The notes below the pieces were generated by a model. The model ran no database searches and was not told where the DNA came from. It worked only from the letters and a program-made list of their open reading frames with translations. A program made the translations under genes and the position numbers. A stretch of 5,651 bases of DNA from an uncultured Gemella sp. (GTDB lineage: Bacteria > Bacillota > Bacilli > Staphylococcales > Gemellaceae): positions 1-5,651 of the forward strand of contig CAKMQO010000057.1 of assembly GCA_927911695.1 (NCBI GenBank). The letters are read 5' to 3'. This document shows positions 1 through 5,636 of the stretch, one piece after another (position 1 is the stretch's first letter; every line of letters starts with the position of its first letter).

Positions 1-14
1 ATAAAATTAGACAT
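1..14 (-). CDS. Start of a divergent gene, cut by the window edge (product unknown)
   Basis: On the minus strand an ATG at 14-12 is followed by three more codons (Ser-Asn-Phe) before the window ends. It is preceded by an AAAGGA ribosome-binding sequence at 28-23, with 8 bases between that and the ATG, and by a plausible promoter at 84-56. These signals together suggest a real gene start transcribed away from noc. Nothing can be said about the product. The call rests only on the translation and promoter signals, since almost no coding sequence is visible. Confidence 0.45.
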
Positions 15-74
15 GACAAATATCCTTTCTTAGTTAATTATTTTTCTACACTTTAATTATATTGGATATTTGTC
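15..74. repeat. Perfect 11-bp inverted repeat flanking the divergent promoter start
   Basis: GACAAATATCC at 15-25 and GGATATTTGTC at 64-74 are exact reverse complements, 38 bases apart. The right arm sits between the -35 and -10 boxes of the divergent promoter. The left arm covers the GGA of the ribosome site and runs up to the ATG of that gene. The arrangement could be two copies of an operator, or an RNA hairpin that hides the ribosome site in transcripts entering from further upstream. Function is inferred; only the repeat is seen. Confidence 0.55.
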
Positions 75-84
75 TTTTTGTATA
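56..84 (-). promoter_or_regulatory. Promoter for the left divergent gene
   Basis: On the minus strand there is a perfect TATAAT at 61-56, and a TATACA (4 of 6 to TTGACA) at 84-79, separated by 17 bp. This would start an mRNA near position 49, about 35 bases before the ATG at 14. One arm of an 11-bp inverted repeat (64-74) lies in the spacer between the two boxes, and the outer arm of the 78-138 hairpin overlaps the -35 box. Confidence 0.5.
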
Positions 85-138
85 TAAAAATTGAAATCCG
101 GGGCTGGAATTTTTCCATGCCCCGAATTTAGTATACAA
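78..138. repeat. Long imperfect hairpin with a GC-rich core, possible dispersed intergenic repeat
   Basis: The core pairs CGGGGC (99-104) and TGGAA (105-109) with TTCCA (113-117) and GCCCCG (119-124), leaving a 3-base loop and one bulged T at 118. Outside it, AAATT (88-92) pairs with AATTT (125-129), and TTGTATA (78-84) pairs with TATACAA (132-138). That makes 23 base pairs within 61 bases. The core is far richer in GC than its surroundings. No gene in the window ends here, so a plain terminator role is not obvious on either strand. A short dispersed element of the BOX or RUP kind is a possibility that needs a genome-wide comparison. Confidence 0.6.
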
Positions 139-171
139 CCACTTTTTTTTATTGTCTTTAAAATAATAATC

Positions 172-205
172 ACTGTACTTCGGAAATATTCCTTTAAAGT
201 ACTGT
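172..205. repeat. Imperfect stem-loop in the noc upstream region
   Basis: GTACTT (175-180) pairs with AAGTAC (197-202), and inside it GGAA (182-185) pairs with TTCC (189-192), with a short unpaired stretch on the right side. The outer flanks (ACT and TGT) are nearly symmetrical. It lies about 40 bp upstream of the noc -35 box. It may be a regulatory dyad or part of the same structured element as 78-138. No function is claimed. Confidence 0.35.
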
Positions 206-245
206 TTTATTAGCTTTGTTTGATAGTGGATATCGGGAAATATTT

Positions 246-274
246 TTGACAATTATTTTAAAGTATGATATTGT
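246..274 (+). promoter_or_regulatory. Promoter of the noc-parA-parB operon
   Basis: A perfect TTGACA -35 box (246-251) is followed, after 17 bp, by TATTGT (269-274), a 4 of 6 match to the -10 consensus. The -10 box is strengthened by an upstream TG at 266-267 (extended -10). Transcription would start near 281, giving a leader of about 25 bases that contains the AGGAGG ribosome site at 295-300. No other convincing promoter is seen before 3824, so this probably drives the whole five-gene operon. Confidence 0.75.
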
Positions 275-306
275 ATTAGTGTATATAAAGTTATAGGAGG
301 TAAAAT

Positions 307-1191
307 ATGACTGAGAGTGTAAAACCATTTAGTAAGCTATATGATTTAACACAGAGAGCAGAAAAAGTTGGTATTTCTGATGATGATGTACTTAGAGAGA
401 TTTTTATTGAGAAGATTGTTCCGAACAAATACCAGCCACGACGTGAATTCACTGAAGAAAAAATCAAAGAAACTTGTGAATCAATCAAGCAAAATGGTTT
501 ACTTCAATCTATTACAGTTCGCGACATAGGAAATGGTTTCTATGAACTTATTGCTGGGGAAAGACGTTTAAGAGCTATTAAGTATTTACAATATGCTACG
601 ACTAAGGCTATTGTTAAGGAATTAACTGATGAACAGATGGCAACTCTTGCATTAATTGAAAATATTCAAAGAGAAGAATTGACGCCAATTGAAGAGGCAC
701 ATGCATATCAAGAGTTACTTAGAATTAATAAACTTACTCAAGACGAGCTTGCTAAGTCCTTAGGGAAAACTCAAGCAACTGTAGCTAACAAACTACGATT
801 ATTAAAATTAAGTAAAAAGGTTATTGATGCAATAAATACTAAGAAGATTACTGAACGCCATGGTCGTGCTATGGTTAAGTTAGATTCTTCTGCTCAAGAG
901 AAATTATTGATTCAAATTTTATCACAAAATCTTAATGTATCTCAAACTGAAGAAAAAATTGATACCTATTTAAAAATTAAAAAGGACACTAAAGTATTTA
1001 ATCCAACTGTAAATTATGATGGACAAAAAATTATAGCTAAGCTTATAAAAGAGATAGCTAAACTGGAAGAGAAATATAATATAAATTTAAACAAAGAAGA
1101 AGAAGAAACTATGGAAAGTGTGGTTATTAAAGTTACTGTACCGCGCTTTGCCAAAAAAGAGGTAAATGATGAAAATATTAGCGATATGTAA
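307..1191 (+). CDS. noc: Nucleoid occlusion protein Noc (ParB-family CTP-dependent DNA clamp)
   Basis: 294 residues, ATG start 6 bases after a perfect AGGAGG (295-300). Noc binds its own DNA sites around the chromosome, spreads as a CTP-dependent clamp and recruits DNA to the membrane, which keeps FtsZ rings from forming over the nucleoid. Seen here: a short N-terminal segment with aromatic and hydrophobic residues (PFSKLYDL, 7-14) that recalls the membrane-targeting helix of Bacillus subtilis Noc; the ParB N-terminal domain with YQPR (42-45), the GERRLR nucleotide-binding motif (84-89) and ENIQRE (118-123); a helix-turn-helix at about 143-168; and a charged C-terminal dimerisation region. 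Residues Q156, K162, K167 and R184 sit where Noc proteins differ from ParB, which is why I call noc and not a second parB. It is the first gene of the operon and its 3' end overlaps parA by 26 bases. Confidence 0.93.
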   Translation: MTESVKPFSKLYDLTQRAEKVGISDDDVLREIFIEKIVPNKYQPRREFTEEKIKETCESIKQNGLLQSITVRDIGNGFYELIAGERRLRAIKYLQYATTKAIVKELTDEQMATLALIENIQREELTPIEEAHAYQELLRINKLTQDELAKSLGKTQATVANKLRLLKLSKKVIDAINTKKITERHGRAMVKLDSSAQEKLLIQILSQNLNVSQTEEKIDTYLKIKKDTKVFNPTVNYDGQKIIAKLIKEIAKLEEKYNINLNKEEEETMESVVIKVTVPRFAKKEVNDENISDM

Positions 1192-1927
1192 TCAAAAAGG
1201 TGGAGTAGGAAAAACAACTACTTCGATAAATTTAGCAGCTTCGTTAGCTCATCTTAAAAAGAAAGTACTATTAATTGATACAGATCCACAGGCTAATGCA
1301 ACTAGTGGTGTTGGTGTAGATAAGGCAGCTATAAGCCAATCAATTTATAATATTCTTGTAGATGAAGTTAATATTAATGATGTAATAATTAAAACAGCTT
1401 ATGAAAATCTGGATATTGTGCCTTCTAGTATTGCATTGGCGGGAGCAGAAGTTGAGCTTGTCTCAGCAATTAGCCGTGAGCAACGTATGAAAAATGCAAT
1501 ATCTGAAATTAAAGATGAATATGATTATGTAGTAATCGATTGCCCTCCATCTTTAGGACTTATTACATTAAATTCTTTAACTGCAGCTGATGGAGTAATT
1601 ATCCCTGTACAGACAGAATATTACGCCTTAGAAGGTCTTAGTCAGCTTATGAATACATTTAATATAGTAAGAAAGCATCTTAATTCTAAATTGGATATTT
1701 TTGGGGTATTACTTACTATGACTGATAGTAGAACAAATATTTCTAACCAAGTAGCAGAACAAGTAAGAGAGCATTTCAAAGATAAAGCATTTGAAACAGT
1801 TATCGCAAGAACTGTACGTTTAAGTGAAGCCCCAAGTTTTGGAGAACCAATTATTGAATATGCGAAAAATTCTAATGGAGCAAAACAATATTTATCATTA
1901 GCTAAAGAGGTGATTGAGCGTGGCTAA
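1166..1927 (+). CDS. parA: Chromosome-partitioning ATPase ParA (Soj)
   Basis: 253 residues, the same length as B. subtilis Soj. ParA dimerises on ATP, binds DNA non-specifically, and is stimulated by ParB to hydrolyse ATP. In Bacilli it also regulates DnaA. Motifs seen: deviant Walker A KGGVGKTT (11-18, with the signature lysine K11 and catalytic-site K16), Walker A' DTDPQ (38-42), and Walker B VVIDCPPS (122-129). Arginines R189 and R218 fall at the same numbers as the DNA-binding arginines of Soj. Two adjacent ATGs exist (1166 and 1169). The first gives gap-free alignment with Soj numbering; the second has better spacing (6 bases) from AAGAGG (1157-1162). The start lies inside the end of noc, which implies translational coupling. 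The stop overlaps the parB start. Confidence 0.95.
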   Translation: MMKILAICNQKGGVGKTTTSINLAASLAHLKKKVLLIDTDPQANATSGVGVDKAAISQSIYNILVDEVNINDVIIKTAYENLDIVPSSIALAGAEVELVSAISREQRMKNAISEIKDEYDYVVIDCPPSLGLITLNSLTAADGVIIPVQTEYYALEGLSQLMNTFNIVRKHLNSKLDIFGVLLTMTDSRTNISNQVAEQVREHFKDKAFETVIARTVRLSEAPSFGEPIIEYAKNSNGAKQYLSLAKEVIERG

Positions 1928-2780
1928 GAAATTAGGTAAAGGTTTAGGACGTGGACTTGATGCTATTTTCGCTACAGAAAATGTTGAGATAGTTACGGAT
2001 AATGATAAAATAGTGGAAATTGCACTTGATGAAATCAAAAAGAACCCATATCAACCACGTACTTATTTTAATGAAGAAAAATTAAATGAATTAAAAGAAT
2101 CTATCGAAAAAAATGGTTTATTGCAACCTATTATTGTAAAAAAAAGCTGTAAAAGGGTATTACATTATAGCAGGTGAGCGTCGTTATAGAGCGTTTGAAC
2201 TGCTAGGTAGAAAAGAAATTCCAGCTATTATTAAGAGATGACAGATGAAGAAATGATGGTCTTTGCTGTACTAGAAAACTTACAACGTGAAGATTTATCT
2301 GCTTTAGAAGAATCAGAAAGTTATAAAAATCTGATGGATAAGATGTCATTAACGCAAGAAGAATTAGCTAAGAAACTTGGGAAAAGTAGACCTTATATAG
2401 CAAATAGTTTACGACTATTAAAATTACCAACAGAAATTAAAAATAAACTTGAGCAAGGAATCATAAGTACGGCTCATGCCCGAACGTTACTTTCATTAAA
2501 AACAAAAAAAGCTATGGAAGAGGCTTGCGCTTTAGTAGTTGAAAGAAAAATGTCTGTTCGTGAATTAGAAGAATATGTAGCTAAGTTACTGAAACCGAAA
2601 GAGGTCAAGAAAACGAAGGCTAAGGATATTTTTATAGAAGAGCAGGAAAATATTCTTAAAAAGCGTCTTGGAACTTCTGTAACGATTAAACAAGGTCGCA
2701 ATAAAAAAGGTAAGATTGAAATTGAGTTCAAAGATAATGATGAATTTGAACGTATTATTTCATTATTTAAGGATGAATAA
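1920..2780 (+). CDS. parB: Chromosome-partitioning protein ParB (Spo0J), interrupted by two compensating frameshifts
   Basis: ParB binds parS sites near the origin, loads as a CTP-dependent sliding clamp, recruits SMC and stimulates ParA. The start chosen is GTG at 1920, which gives MAKKLGKGLGRGLDAIF, like Spo0J starts. It follows AGAGGTGA (1906-1913) and overlaps parA by 8 bases. As written, the frame stops at TGA 2175-2177. Removing one A from the 8-A run at 2138-2145 restores AVKGYYIIAGERRYR..., and adding one base near 2235-2236 (AAG-GAG-ATG) rejoins the original frame to the stop at 2780. The restored protein is 286 residues, a normal length, with YQPR (44-47), GERRYR (85-90), ENLQRED (119-125), a helix-turn-helix (144-168) and the parS-type Arg R157. 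Unrestored, the pieces are 1920-2177 and 2238-2780, and the nucleotide-binding motif between them is lost. A sequencing error is likely, because an operonic parB with otherwise perfect sequence shows no other decay. Confidence 0.88.
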
Positions 2781-2782
2781 TT

Positions 2783-3645
2783 ATGAACATTATTGAAAAA
2801 GTCAAAACTTCATTAAGTGACACTGATTTATTTATTGCAGTTTTAGAAAACTATTACTTATAATTGGAATTTTTATTATTGCATCAATTCTAGTTCGTAT
2901 CTTTAATAAAATTATTGATTATGTGATGACAACAAGGGATAATACCAATAAGAAATTCAATATAAAGTTTAATGAGAAAAGATCAGAAACGTTACACAAT
3001 CTCGTTAAAAGTGCAGTTCGTTACACAATCTACTTTATTGCATTTTTTCAAGTTTTATCAATCTTAGGAGTTAATACTACGAGTATTGTTGCCAGTGCTG
3101 GTATAGCCTCGGTAGCTATTGGTTTTGGTGCACAGAGTTTAGTTAAAGATATTATATCTGGATTTTTTATCATTCTTGAAGGACAATTTGATGTTGGTGA
3201 TAATGTTAAAATTTATAATCAAGCGGCCTTTATTGCTGGAGGTTATGTAATGTCACTTGGATTACGATCTACGAAAATTCGTTCTAAAGACGGTGAAGTA
3301 TACTTCATTCCTAATGGGACTATTAATCAAGTAGTAAACTATTCTTTAATGTATAACTTAGCACTAGTAGAACTACCAATTAAGATTGATGAGTCTATTG
3401 AAAAAATTGAAGAGAGAGTTAATAAAGTAATAGGTAATGCTAATAACTCTAAAGAATATCATGATTTATTATATAAAAATGATAAATTACACATCGATTA
3501 TATAGAAAAAATTGCAGATAATGTTGTTACGATACATGTTATTGGAAAAGCTAAAGTAGGAAAGAAAAATGAAATTGAAACGAGATTACGACGTGATTTC
3601 TATAAAGAGTTTGAATCATTATTAACATCAAATGAAGAAAAATAG
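2783..3645 (+). CDS. Small-conductance mechanosensitive channel (MscS family), N-terminal frameshift
   Basis: MscS channels open under membrane tension and release solutes during osmotic downshock. The ATG at 2783 comes 2 bases after the parB stop and follows AAGGA (2769-2773). This frame stops at TAA 2861-2863 after 26 codons. Adding one A to the run at 2847-2850 joins it to the long downstream frame and gives 287 residues, near the size of B. subtilis YkuT. Restored layout: TM1 about 24-41, TM2 about 77-97, then the pore helix TM3 about 98-133 with the Gly/Ala pattern ASAGIASVAIGFGAQSLVKD and the DVGD turn. The cytoplasmic beta domain contains LRSTKIRSKDGEVYFIPNG (161-179), and an alpha/beta domain follows. 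As written, translation could only restart at GTG 2923 or ATG 2926, losing TM1. The family assignment is firm. The same gene follows parB in staphylococci and relatives. Confidence 0.9.
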
Positions 3646-3656
3646 GAGGTTGGGTT

Positions 3657-3824
3657 ATGGAATATGAATTAAATGACATAGTTGAAATGAAAAAACAACA
3701 CCCTTGTGGCACAAATAGATGGCAAATTACACGTATGGGGGCTGACATAAAGATAAAGTGCCTAAAGTGTGATAATAACATAATGATGCCAAGACGTGAG
3801 TTTAACAAAAAAATTAAAAAATAG
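3657..3824 (+). CDS. DUF951 family small protein, possible zinc ribbon
   Basis: 55 residues. The ATG lies 7 bases after a perfect AGGAGG (3644-3649) that overlaps the mscS stop codon. The sequence has the DUF951 hallmarks: NDIVEMKKQHPCGTNRW (6-22), then ITRMGADIKIKC, and a basic PRREF segment near the end. Cysteines C17, C35 and C38 with H15 could bind a metal such as zinc; that is an inference. The function of the family is unknown. It is conserved in Bacilli between the MscS gene and the GTPase gene ychF. Here it is the last gene of the operon, followed by a terminator. Confidence 0.9.
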   Translation: MEYELNDIVEMKKQHPCGTNRWQITRMGADIKIKCLKCDNNIMMPRREFNKKIKK

Positions 3825-3846
3825 TTGAAAAAAATTCATAATATGA

Positions 3847-3884
3847 AAAAGCTAGTGAATCTTTAAATAGAATCACTAGCTTTT
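3847..3884. terminator. Bidirectional terminator between the operon and the VTT gene
   Basis: AAAAGCTAGTGA (3847-3858) pairs perfectly with TCACTAGCTTTT (3873-3884) around a 14-base loop, giving a 12-bp stem. On the plus strand it is followed by a T-rich tail (TTTTATGTTTATTTATT), and on the minus strand by TTTTTCATATT, with a run of seven T further on. It lies 22 bases after the DUF951 stop and 4 bases after the stop of the converging gene, so it can end both transcripts. Confidence 0.85.
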
Positions 3885-3888
3885 ATGT

Positions 3889-4437
3889 TTATTTATTAAA
3901 TCTTTTTGATACTTTTGAGCTTATAAACATAAAGGCCAAAACAATAATTATTCCATATAAAAATTCCATACTTCCAATATTATTTAGACTAGTACCAAAG
4001 TGTAACCAAATCATTTTTCCAGGAATCAGCCCTATAATGTTACCGATGAAATATTTTTTTAAAAGATATTCTAGTTAAACCATATGAGTAACAGATAACG
4101 CTGTTTGGAAGAACTGGGATTAATCTATAGATTATTAGAAACATTGTTAGTTTATTTTCACTTATACCGAAAATTGTATCATATTGTTTTTCGATAGTTT
4201 TTTAGCTAAGTATTTTTCAACGTAGTCACTTGCGAAGTATCTTGAGATAAGAAACATCACACTAGTATATATCATTGCAGAAATTATTGAAAGGATAAAA
4301 CCATGAGTAAAACCGAATAAGTAACCACCAATTGCAGAGAATATCCCTGGTGGGAATAAAAATATTGGTAATACAGATGCTAGTATTAAAAATACTATAG
4401 GTGCAAAGCTACCAAATTGTGCTATAAAATCTTGCAT
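3889..4437 (-). CDS. TVP38/TMEM64 (VTT/DedA-like) membrane protein, two compensating frameshifts
   Basis: Integral membrane protein of the VTT-domain family. Relatives are linked to lipid scrambling, envelope maintenance and membrane homeostasis, but the substrate here is unknown. The start is ATG 4437, close after AAGGAGGA (4448-4441). The first frame stops after 91 codons at 4162. Adding one T to the 5-T run at 4187-4191 continues the protein as KKQYDTIFGISENKLTMF. Removing one T from the 7-T run at 4054-4060 then returns to the first frame, ending at TAA 3891-3889. The restored protein is 182 residues, with hydrophobic segments at about 11-29, 31-68, 98-120, 129-147 and 157-175. It keeps the family features GGYLFGF (37-43) and RLIPVLPNSV (105-114). 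The match continues across both breaks, so the gene was recently intact or is misread here. Confidence 0.82.
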
Positions 4438-4467
4438 AGTTCCTCCTTCTACTAAAATAATATTCTT

Positions 4468-4476
4468 ATTATATCA
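4468..4476 (-). promoter_or_regulatory. Extended -10 promoter for the VTT-domain gene
   Basis: On the minus strand TGA-TATAAT (4476-4468) is a perfect extended -10 element. No good -35 box is visible 16-18 bp upstream. Transcription would begin near 4461, leaving a leader of about 24 bases with the AAGGAGGA ribosome site. Confidence 0.6.
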
Positions 4477-4496
4477 TAAAGCTAGGGAAATTAGCG

Positions 4497-4565
4497 AATA
4501 AAAACTAAAAGTGAGTGACTCGAAAATTTTGATTTCAAAGAAATCGGTTTTGGTGAGTCACCCAC
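4497..4565 (-). terminator. Rho-independent terminator of the VOC dioxygenase gene
   Basis: Read on the minus strand, the outer arm GTGGGTGACTC (4565-4555) pairs with GAGTCACTCAC (4521-4511) over 11 bp, including one G-U pair. An inner hairpin pairs GATTTC with GAAATC (4545-4531) around a 3-base loop. A T-rich tail TTTTAGTTTTTATT (4510-4497) follows. The wobble pair works only in the minus-strand RNA (plus-strand RNA would have an A-C mismatch), which agrees with termination of the minus-strand gene ending at 4583. Confidence 0.8.
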
Positions 4566-4582
4566 GTAAAGATTTTTAAATA

Positions 4583-5431
4583 TTATACTTCTTTTATTAA
4601 ATGAATTTCAATACCATTAGGATCAGTTATAATAATCTTATTATCATATTCAGAGATGATTTTAGTGTTGTTATTTTTTATATTTTCCACAACTTTATTG
4701 TAAGCAGCATCATCAATAAATAGAATTTCAAAATGATCTAAACCTGGAGTTCTTTTTTGTCTAAGGCTTAGATTAGGACCTCCCCATTGATTAACAGCTA
4801 GATGGTGGTGGTAATTGCCGTAAGCAATCCAACTAGCACTAGCCACGGTGAATTTATCACTAAATCCTAGTACTTCTTGATAGAAATTAGAAGAAACGGT
4901 AGAGTTTTGAACACTTAGATGAACGTGCCCAATAATAGTTCCTACAGGTAAAGTATAAGGCACTACAGTTTCAGAAGTATCAAGTAGATGAGTAGCATCG
5001 ATGGGCTCTGTTACTCCTATAATTCTCCCATCTTCTTTTATGTCCCAAGTAGATTCGTCTTTATCATAATATACTTCTATTCCATTACCTTCTATATCAC
5101 TTAGGTAAAGGGCATTACTATAACCGTGATCAGAGCCACCATCTAAAGGTATATTAGAATCTATAAAGTGGCGCAGTATGTTTGCTAGACTTTGTTCATC
5201 TGGAACTAGATAGGCTATGTGATATAGTCCGTAAGAACGTACAAGAGGTCCATCGACTTTTTTCATGTGGAGAAGCGGAGTATTATCAGTAGTACCTAAA
5301 GTAGCTTCCGTTTCGTTTTTTGAAATTATAGTCATACCCATAGCTTCTGTGTAGAATTTAAGCTGTCTTTCAAAGTTTACAACATTAAGTGTTGCAGTTC
5401 CAAGTTTAATATTTGAATTGTATTTTTTTAT
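4583..5431 (-). CDS. Two-domain VOC-family protein, CatE-like extradiol dioxygenase (start uncertain)
   Basis: The protein has two vicinal-oxygen-chelate modules. Family members such as B. subtilis CatE cleave catechol rings with a bound metal ion; the substrate here is unknown. An ATG at 5341 would give 252 residues but cuts off the first strand and helix. The frame is open upstream and encodes IKLGTATLNVVN and FERQLKFYTEA, clearly the missing N-terminus. Counting from an ATA at 5431 gives 282 residues, close to CatE (285). The C-terminal module has the full metal triad: H169 (GHVHLSV), H233 (GLDHFEILF) and E275 (NGIEIHL). The N-terminal module keeps H71 and E119 but has Leu in place of the first His, as expected for a non-catalytic module. 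AGGATGG (5447-5441) fits a start at 5431. No ATG, GTG or TTG is in frame between 5431 and 5341. Either the ATG was read as ATA, or the ATG at 5444 is real and the 7-T run at 5423-5429 has one base too many. Confidence 0.85.
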   Translation of the reverse strand: MKKYNSNIKLGTATLNVVNFERQLKFYTEAMGMTIISKNETEATLGTTDNTPLLHMKKVDGPLVRSYGLYHIAYLVPDEQSLANILRHFIDSNIPLDGGSDHGYSNALYLSDIEGNGIEVYYDKDESTWDIKEDGRIIGVTEPIDATHLLDTSETVVPYTLPVGTIIGHVHLSVQNSTVSSNFYQEVLGFSDKFTVASASWIAYGNYHHHLAVNQWGGPNLSLRQKRTPGLDHFEILFIDDAAYNKVVENIKNNNTKIISEYDNKIIITDPNGIEIHLIKEV

Positions 5432-5482
5432 GATTGTAAACCATCCTATTATTTTTTCATAGAAATTTATATCTTGTAATAT

Positions 5483-5512
5483 ATTTTACATACCAAAATA
5501 TTTTTTTGTAAA
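5483..5512 (-). promoter_or_regulatory. Probable promoter of the VOC dioxygenase gene
   Basis: On the minus strand TTTACA (5512-5507, 5 of 6) and TAAAAT (5488-5483, 5 of 6) are 18 bp apart. This would start an mRNA near 5476, about 45 bases before the likely start codon. TGTAAA and TTTACA form an inverted pair overlapping both boxes, which could be an operator. Confidence 0.45.
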
Positions 5513-5531
5513 GTACACACTTTTGTAATAG

Positions 5532-5553
5532 TTAGTATCTTTTAATATACTAA
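5532..5553. promoter_or_regulatory. Dyad in the divergent intergenic region, possible operator
   Basis: TTAGTAT (5532-5538) and ATACTAA (5547-5553) form a perfect 7-bp inverted repeat with an 8-base spacer, 22 bp overall, which is the size of a typical dimeric regulator site. It lies between the VOC promoter and the rightward promoter. In AT-rich DNA such a dyad can occur by chance, so the call is tentative. Confidence 0.3.
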
Positions 5554-5627
5554 TGGATAAGATTAATGATTATTAACAAAATATTTTTTAAATAGCATAA
5601 TAATAATGATAAGTTTCGGTGTTTTAA

Positions 5628-5636
5628 TGTTATAAT
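5628..5636 (+). promoter_or_regulatory. Extended -10 promoter reading out of the right edge
   Basis: TG-T-TATAAT (5628-5636) is a perfect extended -10 box on the plus strand. A weak -35 candidate ATGATA (5606-5611) is 19 bp upstream. It would transcribe a gene beginning beyond 5651, divergent from the VOC gene. No start codon for that gene lies in the window. Confidence 0.5.

Noticed and set aside
99..150. Core hairpin plus the T8 run (143-150) as a terminator on the plus strand
   Set aside because: The T run begins 18 bases after the core stem, and no plus-strand gene lies to the left, as the only visible left-hand gene points the other way.
46..252. 68-codon open frame on the minus strand with a TTG start
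   Set aside because: It has no ribosome site and no recognisable domain, its codons run straight through the 78-138 hairpin, and its end overlaps the promoter of the divergent gene. It is better explained as chance in structured intergenic DNA.
1914..1919. TTG at 1914 as the parB start
   Set aside because: The GTG at 1920 gives a start matching Spo0J (Met-Ala-Lys...) and sits at a good distance from AGAGGTGA. The TTG lies too close to that ribosome site.
2138..2177. Programmed frameshifting or transcriptional slippage at the 8-A run in parB
   Set aside because: Slippage at the A run could produce the middle frame, but that frame soon meets a TGA at 2239-2241, and the second shift site (AAGAGATG) has no slippery run. 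Slippage alone cannot make a full ParB.
291..3808. Short minus-strand open frames opposite noc, parA, parB and the mscS/DUF951 genes (291-488, 1014-1217, 2474-2731, 3551-3808)
   Set aside because: Each lies antisense to a well-supported gene and encodes low-complexity hydrophobic or serine-rich sequence typical of the reverse strand of AT-rich coding DNA.
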